From Gammaproteobacteria bacterium (GTDB taxonomy: Bacteria; Pseudomonadota; Gammaproteobacteria; JAJPIJ01), in the NCBI GenBank assembly GCA_022072255.1, contig JAJVHZ010000013.1, positions 1-44,179 on the forward strand: a stretch of 44,179 nt of DNA. Reading direction: 5' to 3'. This document shows positions 16,366 to 25,112 of this stretch, in pieces. The first letter of the stretch is position 1. The number at the start of each line of letters is the position of its first letter. The position numbers were made by a program, and so were the translations under genes. Under the pieces are notes generated by a model. The model was given only the letters and a program-made list of their open reading frames with translations, was not told the DNA's origin and ran no database searches.

Positions 16366-16642
16366 GGGCAACCTCCATAAAGGCGTACACGTCGTTGTCG
16401 AGCTCGACGCCGGGGAACGCCCGTTTCAGGTCGGAAATGATCTCGGCGACGCTGCGCGTGCCGTCGATGCGCCTCATGATCTCCGCCGAACTGTTGTTCA
16501 GCTTGATCATGCCCTCCGGGTAGAGGATGACCCAGCAGTTCTGCGCCTCTTCCCACTGCAGACGCTTGCCGCGCACGATCTGCGGCACGCTGTCCGCGCC
16601 GTACACCTTGCCGGTGGGTTTGATCTCTTTCGCTTCAGCCAT
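16328..16642 (-). CDS. pqqD: PqqD, peptide chaperone for PQQ synthesis
   Basis: 104 residues, normal for the family. It binds the PqqA peptide and presents it to PqqE. Recognisable blocks include [39 protein letters not shown] and a winged-helix pattern ending [11 protein letters not shown]. It lies 21 bases after pqqC and overlaps pqqE by 38 bases. Confidence 0.95.
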   Translation of the reverse strand: MAEAKEIKPTGKVYGADSVPQIVRGKRLQWEEAQNCWVILYPEGMIKLNNSSAEIMRRIDGTRSVAEIISDLKRAFPGVELDNDVYAFMEVAHEQQWIRPKPAQ

Positions 16643-16663
16643 GTCGGTCCGCCTGTGCCGGTT

Positions 16664-17434
16664 TCACTCCGGGATGTTGTGGTAGGGCGGCTTCCGGTCG
16701 ATGTAGGCCACCCACATGCAGTCGAGCATGGTCCACAGGATATCCAGTTTCAACTGCAGGATGTTGAGCGCGCGCTCCTGCAGTTCGCGGGTATCGAAGT
16801 GATCCAGCGTGATCTGCAGCCCGTGCTCCACGTCGCGGCGCGCCTCCGAGAGGCGCTTGCGGAAGTAGGCGTAGCCCTTCGGTTCGATCCATGGGTAGTA
16901 CTCCGGCCACTTGTCCAGGCGCTTCTGGTGAATCTTCGGGGCGAACATCTCGGTGAGCGAGGAACAGGCCGCCTCCTGCCAGGAGGCGCTGCGCGCGAAG
17001 TTGATGTAGGCGTCGATGGCGAAGCGCACGCCGGGCAGCACCATCTCCTGGGAGTACATCTGCTCGCGCGTGAGGCCCACGGCCTCGGCGAGCTGCAGCC
17101 ACGCCTCGATGCCGCCCTCGTCGCCCTGCGTGCCGTCGTGATCGATGATGCGCTGGATCCAGTGCCGGCGCACCTCGCGGTGCGGGCAGTTGGCCATGAT
17201 CGCCGCGTCCTTGACCGGGATGATCACCTGGTAATAGAAGCGATTCGCCACCCAGCCCTGGATCGCGGGCTTGTCGAGCTTGCCCGAGTTCATCAGCAGA
17301 TGGAACTCGTGGTTGATGTGGTAGAACTTCTCCTTCTCGCGCAGCCTGGCCTCGAACTCCGCGCGCGACCACGCAGGCTGCGGCGCGGGCCTGGGAAGGT
17401 CCAGGGGCAGCTCGAAAAGTCTGTGGGTTCTCAT
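16664..17434 (-). CDS. pqqC: PqqC, pyrroloquinoline-quinone synthase
   Basis: 256 residues. It carries out the final cofactor-free ring closure and oxidation to PQQ. Family blocks present are [50 protein letters not shown] and [15 protein letters not shown]. The start ATG at 17434 overlaps the pqqB stop (ATGA). Confidence 0.96.
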   Translation of the reverse strand: MRTHRLFELPLDLPRPAPQPAWSRAEFEARLREKEKFYHINHEFHLLMNSGKLDKPAIQGWVANRFYYQVIIPVKDAAIMANCPHREVRRHWIQRIIDHDGTQGDEGGIEAWLQLAEAVGLTREQMYSQEMVLPGVRFAIDAYINFARSASWQEAACSSLTEMFAPKIHQKRLDKWPEYYPWIEPKGYAYFRKRLSEARRDVEHGLQITLDHFDTRELQERALNILQLKLDILWTMLDCMWVAYIDRKPPYHNIPE

Positions 17435-18369
17435 ATCGTTATCTCCATGCCGTCAACGGAAACCTCCCAGCCCGCCGCCTTGCAGGCCGCGCGCTCCGGG
17501 CTGTCCTCCAGCAGGATGGGATTCGTGGTGTTGATGTGGATGAAGACCTTGCGCTTCACGCCGAGATCGCGGAACGCGGCGATCGTTCCGACGGCGGCGT
17601 CGGGCTCGTTGACGCTCATGTGGCCCATGCGCTGGCCGGTCTTCACGCCCACGCCGTCCTTGATCATCTCGTCATCGGTCCACAGCGTGCCGTCGAAGAG
17701 CACCAGCGGCGCGTTGCGCAGGCGCGCCCGGAGATCCAAGGGCATCGAGGCGCAGCCCGGGATGTAGAAGAAGCGCGTCCTGCCTTCCCCGTCGCGCACC
17801 TCCAGCGCCACCGTGTCCTCCTCCACCGAGCCGAAGTTCGCGCCCTTGGTCGCGTCTTCCAGCCACAGCGCCACCTTGCCGGGCACCGGGAAGGGGATCA
17901 CGACGATGCCGGAGGCGCTGCCGTCGACGTGGCGGAGCTCGGTCGGCTGATTCAGCGTCAGTACCTCGCGCCTCACGAACTGCGGGTTCAGTACGTTGAA
18001 GACCCTGTTGTCCGCGAGCACGCCCTGCACGCGGCGCGTGCCGTAGACGGTCAGCGGCTGCGACTCGCGCAGGGTGAGCAGACCGGTGATGTGATCGACG
18101 TCGGCGTTGGTGAGCACCGCGCCCTGGATCGGGCTGTGGCGCAGCCCGTGCTTCGGATGCAGGATGACGTTGTCGTTGATCTGCTGGCGCAGGTCGGGCG
18201 AGGCGTTGAACAGGAACCAGCGCTCGCCGTCGTTGCTTACGGCAATCGAGGACTGCGTGCGCGGGCGCGCGTTGGCGGCCTTCTCGCGCGCGCGGCGGCT
18301 GTTCGGATGATTGCAGTTCCACTGCGGGAAACCGCCCCCGGCAGCGGAGCCCAGTACGTGTATCCTCAT
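17431..18369 (-). CDS. pqqB: PqqB, metallo-beta-lactamase-fold PQQ biosynthesis protein
   Basis: 312 residues with the family N-terminus [19 protein letters not shown] and the [16 protein letters not shown] block. PqqB is thought to hydroxylate or process the cross-linked peptide intermediate. The zinc-knuckle region, usually CNCPNC, reads CNHPNS here, so two of the three Cys are replaced. GGGAG precedes the ATG at 18369. The gene begins 165 bases after pqqA, past a strong hairpin. Confidence 0.95.
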   Translation of the reverse strand: MRIHVLGSAAGGGFPQWNCNHPNSRRAREKAANARPRTQSSIAVSNDGERWFLFNASPDLRQQINDNVILHPKHGLRHSPIQGAVLTNADVDHITGLLTLRESQPLTVYGTRRVQGVLADNRVFNVLNPQFVRREVLTLNQPTELRHVDGSASGIVVIPFPVPGKVALWLEDATKGANFGSVEEDTVALEVRDGEGRTRFFYIPGCASMPLDLRARLRNAPLVLFDGTLWTDDEMIKDGVGVKTGQRMGHMSVNEPDAAVGTIAAFRDLGVKRKVFIHINTTNPILLEDSPERAACKAAGWEVSVDGMEITI

Positions 18370-18494
18370 CGGCTCCCTTTGAGCGCTTGCCTGCGGATCT
18401 GGATCGAGTCCACATCCTTCAGATACGACTCAGCCCTGTATCGATGGCCTGGAGAGCATCGCCATCCGCACAGGGCTGTGCCGGTGAAACACCA

Positions 18495-18516
18495 GGGGGA
18501 ACCTCGCGGTTCCCCC
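18495..18516 (-). promoter_or_regulatory. Hairpin between pqqA and pqqB (candidate attenuator / mRNA stabiliser)
   Basis: In the leftward transcript GGGGGAACC and GGTTCCCCC pair around a GCGA tetraloop. No U-tract follows, so it is not a standard terminator. A hairpin here would let pqqA, needed as a consumed substrate, be expressed above pqqB-E, as reported for other pqq operons. Confidence 0.55.
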
Positions 18517-18533
18517 CGTACCGCACCGTCAGA

Positions 18534-18608
18534 TTAACGGTTGCTGATGTACATCGTCACTTCGAAGCCGAAGCGGACATCGGCAAAGGCAGGGGTTTCC
18601 CAGCTCAT
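18534..18608 (-). CDS. pqqA: PqqA, ribosomally made precursor peptide of PQQ
   Basis: A 24-residue peptide: MSWETPAFADVRFGFEVTMY then ISNR. It contains the conserved E-V-T-M-Y core, with Glu16 and Tyr20 the residues fused into PQQ. The ATG at 18608 has GGAGG 7 bases upstream and the stop is TAA. The peptide lies upstream of pqqB in the same direction. Confidence 0.97.
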   Translation of the reverse strand: MSWETPAFADVRFGFEVTMYISNR

Positions 18609-18947
18609 GACATTTCCTCCAAGTCATTGTTGAAATTCCGGTGGTCAATCTTGTATCGACCTCCACCCTTGGCCTGCATCTCGAGCTCGAGGACTCGGCG
18701 CGTGGCCAACCACACCTGAGCACCCGGCGTGCCAGCGTTAGACGTTATCTAATTCGCGTTGGGGTTCCTCCAAAAATCACTTTGAAAACAGACAGATCTG
18801 ATCTCCGGCGGTACATGGACCCGCAGCCAGCCGGGTGCGCCGGAGGGAGCGGCTTGCGCGATTCTGGTTGATGGCAAACAGCGGGGTGGTTCATTTTCTG
18901 CAGCAGCCTGCAGCGGGCCGGCCCGGCCGACTCCTGCCCCGCCACAC
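18609..18947. other. Intergenic region between pqqA and metE
   Basis: Leader and promoter region of pqqA and the 3' end of metE. Apart from the candidate pqqA promoter at 18746-18773 I see no gene or clear terminator. The leader would be about 130 bases, unusually long, but I could not find a convincing known riboswitch fold. Confidence 0.6.
18746..18773 (-). promoter_or_regulatory. Candidate promoter for pqqA
   Basis: On the leftward strand TTGGAG (18773-18768), a 16-base spacer and TAGATA (18751-18746). The transcript would start near 18739, about 130 bases before pqqA. The -35 element is only a moderate match. Confidence 0.35.
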
Positions 18948-21254
18948 TCAAGCCCCGGCGGCGCGACGCCGCCCCGGGACATGACAGGTCGCGCGCAGCC
19001 GCCGCGCGCAGTTCACCAGCCGGCGCAGTGGCGCCTCGATCTCCTCCCAGCGGCGGGTCTTCAGGCCGCAGTCCGGGTTCAGCCACAATTGCCCGACCGG
19101 CAAGATCTCGAGCAGCCGCCGTGCGCGTTGCATGATCTCCTCCTCCGAGGGCTGTCGCGGCGTATGAATGTCGTAGACGCCGGGACCGATGCCGTTCGCA
19201 AGGCCGGCCTCGCGCAATCCCGGCAGCAGTCCATCGCCCGAGCGCGCCGCCTCGATGGTGACCACGTCGGCATCCATCTCCCGTATGGTCGCGAGGATGT
19301 CCTGGAACTCGCTGTAGCACATGTGCGTGTGGATCTGCGTGCCGGCGCCGACACCGCCGGCGCACAGGCCGAACGCGCGCGCCGCGAGCCGCAGATACGG
19401 GGCCCGGTCACGCCGGCGCAAGGGCAGCCCCTCGCGCAGCGCCGGCTCGTCGATCTGGATGACCGGCGTGCCGGCGGCCTCCAGGTCCATGACCTCGTCG
19501 CGCACGGCGAGCGCGAGCTGCATGCAGATCTCCTCCGCCGGCGCATCGTCGCGGGCGTAGGACCACTGCAGCAGCGTCACCGGCCCCGTCAGCATGCCCT
19601 TCACGGGCCTCAGGGTCAGCGACTGCGCGTAGCGCGTCCACTCGACGGTGATGGAACGGGGGCGGCGCACGTCGCCGTAGATTATCGGCGGTCGCACGCA
19701 GCGCGAACCGTAGCTCTGCACCCAGCCGTTGGCCGTGACGGCGACGCCCTGCAGATGCTCGCCGAAGTACTCCACCATGTCGCCGCGCTCCGGCTCGCCG
19801 TGCACCAGCACGTCCAGGCCGAAGTCCTCCTGCGCGCGGATGACCTGCGCAATCTCCGCGCGCAGCCGCTCGCGGTAGCTCGCCGCGTCGATGCGGCCCT
19901 CGCGGTGATCACGGCGCGCCCGGCGCAGCGCCGCGGTCTGCGGGAAGGATCCGATGGTCGTGGTCGGCAGCAGCGGCAGCCGCAGGCGCGCCTGCTGGAG
20001 CTGGCTGCGTACCCGGTGCGGCTGGCTGCGCGCGCACATTGCCGGCGTGATGGCGCGTTCGCGCGCCCGCACCTCGGCGTCGAAGATGGCGCGGGAGGTG
20101 AGGCGCTGCCGGCGCAGGGTGCGGGCTTCCGCGAGCAGGCCGCCGACGCGTGCTTCGCCCTCGGTGAGCGCGGTCCTGAGGATCGCGATCTCGTGGAGCT
20201 TCTGCGTGGCGAATGCGAGCCACGCGCGCAGTTCCGGATCCAGCGCCTGCTCGGCGGCAACGTCGACCGGCACGTGCAGCAGCGAGCAGCTCGGTGCGAT
20301 CCATACCCGGTCGCCCAGGCGCGCGCGGGCCCGCCGGGCGAGAATCAATGCCTGGTCGAGGTCGGTGCGCCAGACGTTGCGGCCGTCGATGAGGCCGAGG
20401 GAGAGCACCTTGGTGTCGTTGATGCGGTCGAGCACCACGTCGAGCTGCGCGGGCGCGCGCACCAGGTCCACGTGCACGCCGTCGACCGGCAGCGTCAGCG
20501 CGGCGCTGGTGTTCTCGGCCAGCGCCCCGAAGTAGGTGGCGACCAGCACCTTCAGCGGATACGGCCGCAGCCGATGGTAGGCGCTCTCGAAGGCATCGAG
20601 CCACGCGGGTGGCAGCTCCAGCGCCAGGATGGGCTCGTCGAGCTGCACCCACTCGGCGCCGGCGGCGGCCAGTCCCTGCAGGATCTCACGGTATGCGCGG
20701 ACCAGCTCCGGCAGCAGATCAAGCTTCCTGCCGTCCCGCACCCGGCTCAGCCACAGGTAGGTGAGTGGACCGACCAGCGCCGCCTTCGCACGGTGCCCCT
20801 GGCTCACGGCATCCGCGACCTCGCCGAAGATCTCCCTGCGCGCCAGCCGGAAGCGCTGCCCTGCGTGCAGCTCCGGGACGATGTAGTGGTAGTTGGTGTC
20901 GAACCACTTGGTCATGGCGCAGGCCGCGGCATCGCCGCCGCGCGGCGCGCGGCCGCGCGCCATGCGGAAATAGGTGTCCAGGTCGACCTCGCCGTCGCCG
21001 GCGCCCAGGCGCGCCGGCACGGCGCCGAGCAGGGCGCTCATGTCCAGCACGTGGTCGTACAGCGAGAAGTCGCCGGCAGTGATCAGGTCCAGGCCGGCGT
21101 GCCGCTGCAGATCCCAGTGCCGGCGGCGCAGCTCGCGCGCCGCCGCCTGCAGCGCCGCCGCGTCGATGCTGCCCGACCAATACTCCTCCAGCGCCCACTT
21201 CAGCTCGCGCCGGGCGCCGATGCGCGGGAAACCCAGGGTATGTGCGATGACCAT
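18948..21254 (-). CDS. metE: Cobalamin-independent methionine synthase MetE
   Basis: 768 residues. It transfers the methyl group of 5-methyl-tetrahydropteroyl-triglutamate to homocysteine. The N-terminus HTLGFPRIGARRELKWALEEYW is diagnostic. The C-terminal catalytic barrel has zinc ligands in HMCYSEF and NPDCGLKTR, plus IQIDEPALREG for homocysteine binding. AGGAG lies 7 bases before the ATG at 21254. It is divergent from metR, which probably activates it. Confidence 0.97.
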   Translation of the reverse strand: MVIAHTLGFPRIGARRELKWALEEYWSGSIDAAALQAAARELRRRHWDLQRHAGLDLITAGDFSLYDHVLDMSALLGAVPARLGAGDGEVDLDTYFRMARGRAPRGGDAAACAMTKWFDTNYHYIVPELHAGQRFRLARREIFGEVADAVSQGHRAKAALVGPLTYLWLSRVRDGRKLDLLPELVRAYREILQGLAAAGAEWVQLDEPILALELPPAWLDAFESAYHRLRPYPLKVLVATYFGALAENTSAALTLPVDGVHVDLVRAPAQLDVVLDRINDTKVLSLGLIDGRNVWRTDLDQALILARRARARLGDRVWIAPSCSLLHVPVDVAAEQALDPELRAWLAFATQKLHEIAILRTALTEGEARVGGLLAEARTLRRQRLTSRAIFDAEVRARERAITPAMCARSQPHRVRSQLQQARLRLPLLPTTTIGSFPQTAALRRARRDHREGRIDAASYRERLRAEIAQVIRAQEDFGLDVLVHGEPERGDMVEYFGEHLQGVAVTANGWVQSYGSRCVRPPIIYGDVRRPRSITVEWTRYAQSLTLRPVKGMLTGPVTLLQWSYARDDAPAEEICMQLALAVRDEVMDLEAAGTPVIQIDEPALREGLPLRRRDRAPYLRLAARAFGLCAGGVGAGTQIHTHMCYSEFQDILATIREMDADVVTIEAARSGDGLLPGLREAGLANGIGPGVYDIHTPRQPSEEEIMQRARRLLEILPVGQLWLNPDCGLKTRRWEEIEAPLRRLVNCARRLRATCHVPGRRRAAGA

Positions 21255-21338
21255 GTGCGTGCTCCTTTCCGGGGATGGCGGGCGCCAGTGTCGGATCGCG
21301 GCATGTATGAATCAAACGATATTAATTCAGCTTCAACA

Positions 21339-21351
21339 TGAATCATTTTCA
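21339..21351. promoter_or_regulatory. MetR-binding site between metE and metR
   Basis: TGAA (21339-21342), five bases, TTCA (21348-21351): an exact match to the TGAA-N5-TTCA MetR box known from enteric bacteria. A further TGAA half-site is at 21308-21311. It lies 85 bases upstream of the metE start. Confidence 0.7.
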
Positions 21352-21364
21352 TGCAGACGGCGGC

Positions 21365-21370
21365 TATAAT
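21365..21370 (+). promoter_or_regulatory. -10 element TATAAT for metR, inside a GC-rich inverted repeat
   Basis: TATAAT is flanked by GGCGGC (21359-21364) and GCCGCC (21372-21377). Transcription would start near 21377, immediately before the metR ATG at 21378, implying a leaderless or nearly leaderless message. No good -35 is seen. Confidence 0.45.
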
Positions 21371-21377
21371 CGCCGCC

Positions 21378-22301
21378 ATGTTCCTGGACCTGAGACATCT
21401 GCGGACCCTGGTGATGCTGCGCGATTGCGAGGGCGTGGCGGCCGCCGCGCAGCGCCTGCACCTGACGCAGTCGGCGCTGTCGCACCAGCTCAAGGCCCTG
21501 GAGGATCGATGCGGCGGCGAGCTGTTCCTGCGCAAGTCCAGGCCGGTGACGTTCACGCCGCTCGGGCGCCATCTGCTGGCGCTGGCCGAGCGCATCCTGC
21601 CGCAGATCGAGAGCGCGGAGCGCGAATGCAGCCGGCTGGCGCGCGGGCAGACCGGCCGCCTGTACCTGGCGATCGACTGCCACAGCTGTGTCGACTGGAT
21701 CATGCCGTCGCTCGACGCCTACCGGGAGAGATGGCCGCACGTGGAACTCGATCTCTCGCTCGGCCACAGCTTCGATCCGGTTCCGGCGCTGCTCGCCGGC
21801 GCCGTCGATGCGGTGGTCACCTCGGATCGCGAGCAGGAGGGCCGCGTGGCCTTCGCGCCACTGTTCCGCTACGAGTCGGTGCTGATAGCCGCCAACGGGC
21901 ATGCGCTCGGCGCGCGCCGGCGCGTCCTGCCGGCGGACCTGCGCGAGCAGTGCCTGATCACCTACCCGGTGTCGGAGCGCCGGCTCGACGTCTACCGCGC
22001 CTTCCTGGATCCGGCGCAGATCCGGCCGGCGTCGCGGCGCACCGCCGAGCTGACCTCGATCATCGTGCAACTGGTGGCGAGCGGACGCGGCGTGGCCGTG
22101 CTGCCGAGCTGGGCCGTGGCCAAGTATGTCGAGCATGGTCACGTGCAGGCGCGCCGGCTGGGTCGGACCGGCCTGTGGGCGACGCTCTACGCCGGCGTGC
22201 GCCGCGAGGAGGCGCGGCTGCCCTATCTGCAGGCGTTCGTCGCCACGGCGCGTGAGGTCTCGGCCCGGAATCTCGCGGGAATACGCCCGCTCACGCGGTG
22301 A
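21378..22301 (+). CDS. metR: MetR, LysR-type regulator of methionine genes
   Basis: 307 residues. The N-terminal winged helix-turn-helix is in LRHLRTLVMLRDCEGVAAAA and LTQSALSHQLKALEDR. The effector domain has the MetR hallmarks DCHSCVDWIMPSLDAYRERW, VTSDRE and ITYPVSERRLDVYRAF, close to the E. coli protein. It responds to homocysteine in enteric bacteria. The start was placed at ATG 21378, matching the family N-terminus; the upstream ATG at 21351 would overlap the MetR box and the -10 element. Confidence 0.95.
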   Translation: MFLDLRHLRTLVMLRDCEGVAAAAQRLHLTQSALSHQLKALEDRCGGELFLRKSRPVTFTPLGRHLLALAERILPQIESAERECSRLARGQTGRLYLAIDCHSCVDWIMPSLDAYRERWPHVELDLSLGHSFDPVPALLAGAVDAVVTSDREQEGRVAFAPLFRYESVLIAANGHALGARRRVLPADLREQCLITYPVSERRLDVYRAFLDPAQIRPASRRTAELTSIIVQLVASGRGVAVLPSWAVAKYVEHGHVQARRLGRTGLWATLYAGVRREEARLPYLQAFVATAREVSARNLAGIRPLTR

Positions 22302-22353
22302 TCCCGCGATGCAGCCCCCTCGGGCCGGGCTGTGGTAACGTGTGCGAACTGCC

Positions 22354-23775
22354 ATGGCCGATCACATTCTGCTGCTGACGGGCAAGCTCGCCGAGAAGAG
22401 TCTGCGGCGGGTGATGGAGTCCATTGCGGCGCGCGAATTCACCTACGAGATCGCCAACATCGGCGTCTCGGTGGCGGCATTGATGACCACCGACATGATC
22501 GCGCGCCGGCTCACCGATACGCGCGGCGCCGCCCGCATCCTGGTTCCGGGGCTGTGCACCGGAGACTTCGAGGCCGCCGGCGAGCGCCTGGGCGTGCCGC
22601 TGGAGCGCGGGCCGGTCGACCTGAAGGACCTGCCGGCGTATTTCGGACGCGGCGCGCGCCAGCGCGACCTCAGCCAGTACGACATGCAGATCTTCGCGGA
22701 GATCACCGACGCGCCGCGGATCGGCGTGCAGGAGATCCTGGCGCGCGCCGCCGAGCATCGGCGTGACGGCGCCGACGTGATCGACCTGGGCTGCCTGCCG
22801 AGCACGCCGTTTCCGCATCTGGAGGAGGCGGTGCAGGCGCTGATCGCCGCCGGCCACACCGTGAGCGTGGATTCCGTCGAGCCGGAGGAACTGCGCCGCG
22901 GCGGCAGGGCCGGCGCGCACTACCTGCTGAGCCTGAAGGAGAGCACGCTCGCGATCGCCGAGGAGCTCGCCGCCACGCCCATCCTCATCCCGGAGTCCGC
23001 GGGCGACATCGAATCGCTGCACCGCGCGATGGATCGCCTGGCGGCACAGGGGCGGCGCTTCATCGCCGACAGCATCCTCGACCCGATCCACTTCGGCTTC
23101 ACGGAATCCATCGTCCGCTACCACGCGCTGCGGCAGCGCTATCCGCACGCCGAGATCATGATGGGCGTCGGCAATCTCACCGAGCTCACCGAGGCGGACA
23201 CCACGGGGCTGAACATGCTGCTGCTCGGCGTGATGTCGGAGCTGCGCATCACGCATCTGCTGACCACGCAGGTCAGTCCGCACGCGGCGGCCTGCGTGCG
23301 CGAGATCGACCGCGCGCGCCGCATCATGCATGCCGCGCGCGAGGACAGCAGCCTGCCCAAGGGCTACGACTCCGGTCTCATCATCGGGCACGAACGCAAG
23401 CCGTTTCCGTACACGACCGAGGAGATCCGCGAGATGGCCGCGCTGGTGCGCGATCCGAGTTACCGGGTGCAGGTCAGCGCCGACGGGATACACGTCTACA
23501 ATCGCGAGGAGCGCGTGCTGGGCGGCGATCCCTTCAGACTCTTTTCCGAGCTCGGCCTGCTGCAGAACGACGCCCCGCACGCCTTCTACATGGGTGTGGA
23601 ACTGGCGCGCGCCCAGATCGCCTGGCAGCTGGGCAAGCGCTACGTGCAGGACGGGGAACTGAACTGGGGCGTGGCCGTGCCGCCGGAGCGGCAGGGCGAG
23701 AAGGCCGACATGCACGCCTACAAGGGCGAGGGCCCGACACTGCAGGCGCGCCGACGCAGGGAATCTGACAAATGA
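22354..23775 (+). CDS. DUF6513, dihydropteroate-synthase-related protein (tetrahydromethanopterin pathway)
   Basis: 473 residues. An N-terminal region of about 120 residues (HILLLTGKLAEKSLRRVMES, LVPGLCTGDFEAAGERLGVP) precedes a pterin-binding barrel related to DHPS (DVIDLGCLPSTPFPHLEEAV, FIADSILDPIHFGF). Proteins of this layout are encoded with methanopterin genes in methylotrophs and archaea and are thought to join a pterin to an aminobenzoyl-type partner; that role is not proven. The start is ATG 22354 with no clear Shine-Dalgarno sequence. It overlaps the next gene by 4 bases. Confidence 0.8.
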   Translation: MADHILLLTGKLAEKSLRRVMESIAAREFTYEIANIGVSVAALMTTDMIARRLTDTRGAARILVPGLCTGDFEAAGERLGVPLERGPVDLKDLPAYFGRGARQRDLSQYDMQIFAEITDAPRIGVQEILARAAEHRRDGADVIDLGCLPSTPFPHLEEAVQALIAAGHTVSVDSVEPEELRRGGRAGAHYLLSLKESTLAIAEELAATPILIPESAGDIESLHRAMDRLAAQGRRFIADSILDPIHFGFTESIVRYHALRQRYPHAEIMMGVGNLTELTEADTTGLNMLLLGVMSELRITHLLTTQVSPHAAACVREIDRARRIMHAAREDSSLPKGYDSGLIIGHERKPFPYTTEEIREMAALVRDPSYRVQVSADGIHVYNREERVLGGDPFRLFSELGLLQNDAPHAFYMGVELARAQIAWQLGKRYVQDGELNWGVAVPPERQGEKADMHAYKGEGPTLQARRRRESDK

Positions 23776-24353
23776 TCTACGAGACCGTGGTCGTGACACA
23801 CGATCGCGACGGCAATCCCAACGTCGCGCCGCTCGGCATCCGCGAGCAGGACGGCATGCTCGTGCTGGCGCCGTTCCGGCCGTCCATCACCCTGCAGAAT
23901 CTCGCCATCACCGGCGAGGCGGTGGTGAACATGACCGACGACGTCGCCGTGATCGCCGGCTGCCTGACGGGGCGCAAGGACTGGCCGCTGGTGCCGGTCG
24001 CGCACGTGCGCGGGGCCCGGCTCGCGCAGGCGCTCGCGCACGTGGAGTGCCGGGTCGAACGGGTCGAGGAAGACGCGCGCCGGCCGCGGTTCTTCTGCCG
24101 TCGCGTGCACGAGCAGACGCACGCGCCGTTCAGGGGCTTCAATCGCGCCCAGGCCGCGGTGCTCGAGCTGGCGATCCTGGTCAGCCGCCTGCACATGCTG
24201 CCGATGGAGAAGATCGACCGGGAGATCGAGTACCTGAAGATCGCGGTGGAGAAGACCGCCGGGGAACGAGAGCGCCTGGGCTGGGACTGGCTGATGGAGC
24301 GGGTCGAGGCGCATCGGCGCGCCACGCACGCCGGCGAGGGGAGCATCGCATGA
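23772..24353 (+). CDS. DUF447 family protein
   Basis: 193 residues. The protein has a flavin-reductase-like split-barrel start (ETVVVTHDRDGNPNVAPLGI) and a helical C-terminus (AAVLELAILVSRLHMLP, EIDREIEYLKIAVEKTAG). DUF447 occurs in methanogens and H4MPT-using methylotrophs and travels with cofactor genes; its reaction is unknown. It is coupled at both ends by ATGA overlaps. Confidence 0.8.
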   Translation: MIYETVVVTHDRDGNPNVAPLGIREQDGMLVLAPFRPSITLQNLAITGEAVVNMTDDVAVIAGCLTGRKDWPLVPVAHVRGARLAQALAHVECRVERVEEDARRPRFFCRRVHEQTHAPFRGFNRAQAAVLELAILVSRLHMLPMEKIDREIEYLKIAVEKTAGERERLGWDWLMERVEAHRRATHAGEGSIA

Positions 24354-25111
24354 GCGTCGTGACGAACGTGCGCGCGGCGCCGGGTCTGCTCGCGAGCGTG
24401 CGCTCGCCGGCGGAGGCGGAGATCGCGCTCGCCGCCGGCGTGGACATCATCGATCTGAAGGAACCCGCGCGCGGTGCGCTGGGGGCAGTTCCGCACGCGG
24501 TCGCGCGCGACGTGCTCGCCATGGTCAACGGCGTCACGCGCGTGAGCGCGACCATCGGCGATCTGCACGGCGACGCGGCGCGCGTGAGCGCAGCGGCGCG
24601 GGCCATGGCGGCAACCGGCGTGGACATCATCAAGGTGGGCCTGTTCGACGACGGCGAGCGCGCCGAGGTGCTGGCGGCGCTGGCGCCACTCGCGGCCGAG
24701 GGCATGCGCATCGTCGTCGTGCTGCTGGTGGACCGCGGTCTGCGTCTCGAGGTCGAGGACGTGGCCGCGGCCGGGCTGTACGGCGCGATGCTCGACACCG
24801 CGAGCAAGACATCGGGCCCACTGACGCAGTTGCTGGAGGCGGATCGGATCCATGCCTTCCCCGAGGCCTGCCGGCGCGCGAGTCGGCCGCTGCTGTGCGG
24901 GCTGGCCGGCAGCCTGCGAGTAGAGGACATCGCCGCGGTCAGCCGCGGCGGACCGGATTATCTCGGTTTCCGCGGCGCGCTGTGTCACGACGGCGCGCGC
25001 GTCGGGCGCCTGAGCGGGCAGCGGGTCGCGGCGGTGCGCGCCGCGCTGCGCGAACATGCCGTGTCGAACGACAGAGCGTGGCCGCCGCTGAAGGCGGCAG
25101 GAGGGGTGTGA
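24350..25111 (+). CDS. MfnB-like (5-formylfuran-3-yl)methyl phosphate synthase (UPF0264/DUF556)
   Basis: 253 residues, TIM-barrel. In archaea MfnB condenses two glyceraldehyde-3-phosphates to the furan precursor of methanofuran. Recognisable blocks are LLASVRSPAEAEIALAAGVD, IIDLKEPARGALGAVP, VSATIGDLHG and KVGLFD, with Lys residues that would form the Schiff base and catalytic pair. It starts at ATG 24350 inside the DUF447 stop (ATGA). Its presence suggests a methanofuran-type cofactor made in this bacterium, consistent with formaldehyde oxidation by the H4MPT route. Confidence 0.85.
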   Translation: MSVVTNVRAAPGLLASVRSPAEAEIALAAGVDIIDLKEPARGALGAVPHAVARDVLAMVNGVTRVSATIGDLHGDAARVSAAARAMAATGVDIIKVGLFDDGERAEVLAALAPLAAEGMRIVVVLLVDRGLRLEVEDVAAAGLYGAMLDTASKTSGPLTQLLEADRIHAFPEACRRASRPLLCGLAGSLRVEDIAAVSRGGPDYLGFRGALCHDGARVGRLSGQRVAAVRAALREHAVSNDRAWPPLKAAGGV

Positions 25112-25112
25112 G

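Noticed and set aside
16331-18537. Long rightward frames against pqqB-pqqD
   Set aside because: Antisense to well-recognised pqq genes; no motif or RBS.
18529-18723. 64-codon leftward frame over pqqA
   Set aside because: Out of frame with PqqA, Cys/Arg/Ser-rich and without RBS.
18981-21341. 786-codon rightward frame against metE
   Set aside because: It is an antisense shadow of metE, which carries all family motifs; the translation is Arg/Gln/His-rich without domains.
13344-23775. folP and the DHPS-like protein as redundant copies
   Set aside because: The second has an extra N-terminal region and no folate-DHPS motifs, so it belongs to a different pathway.
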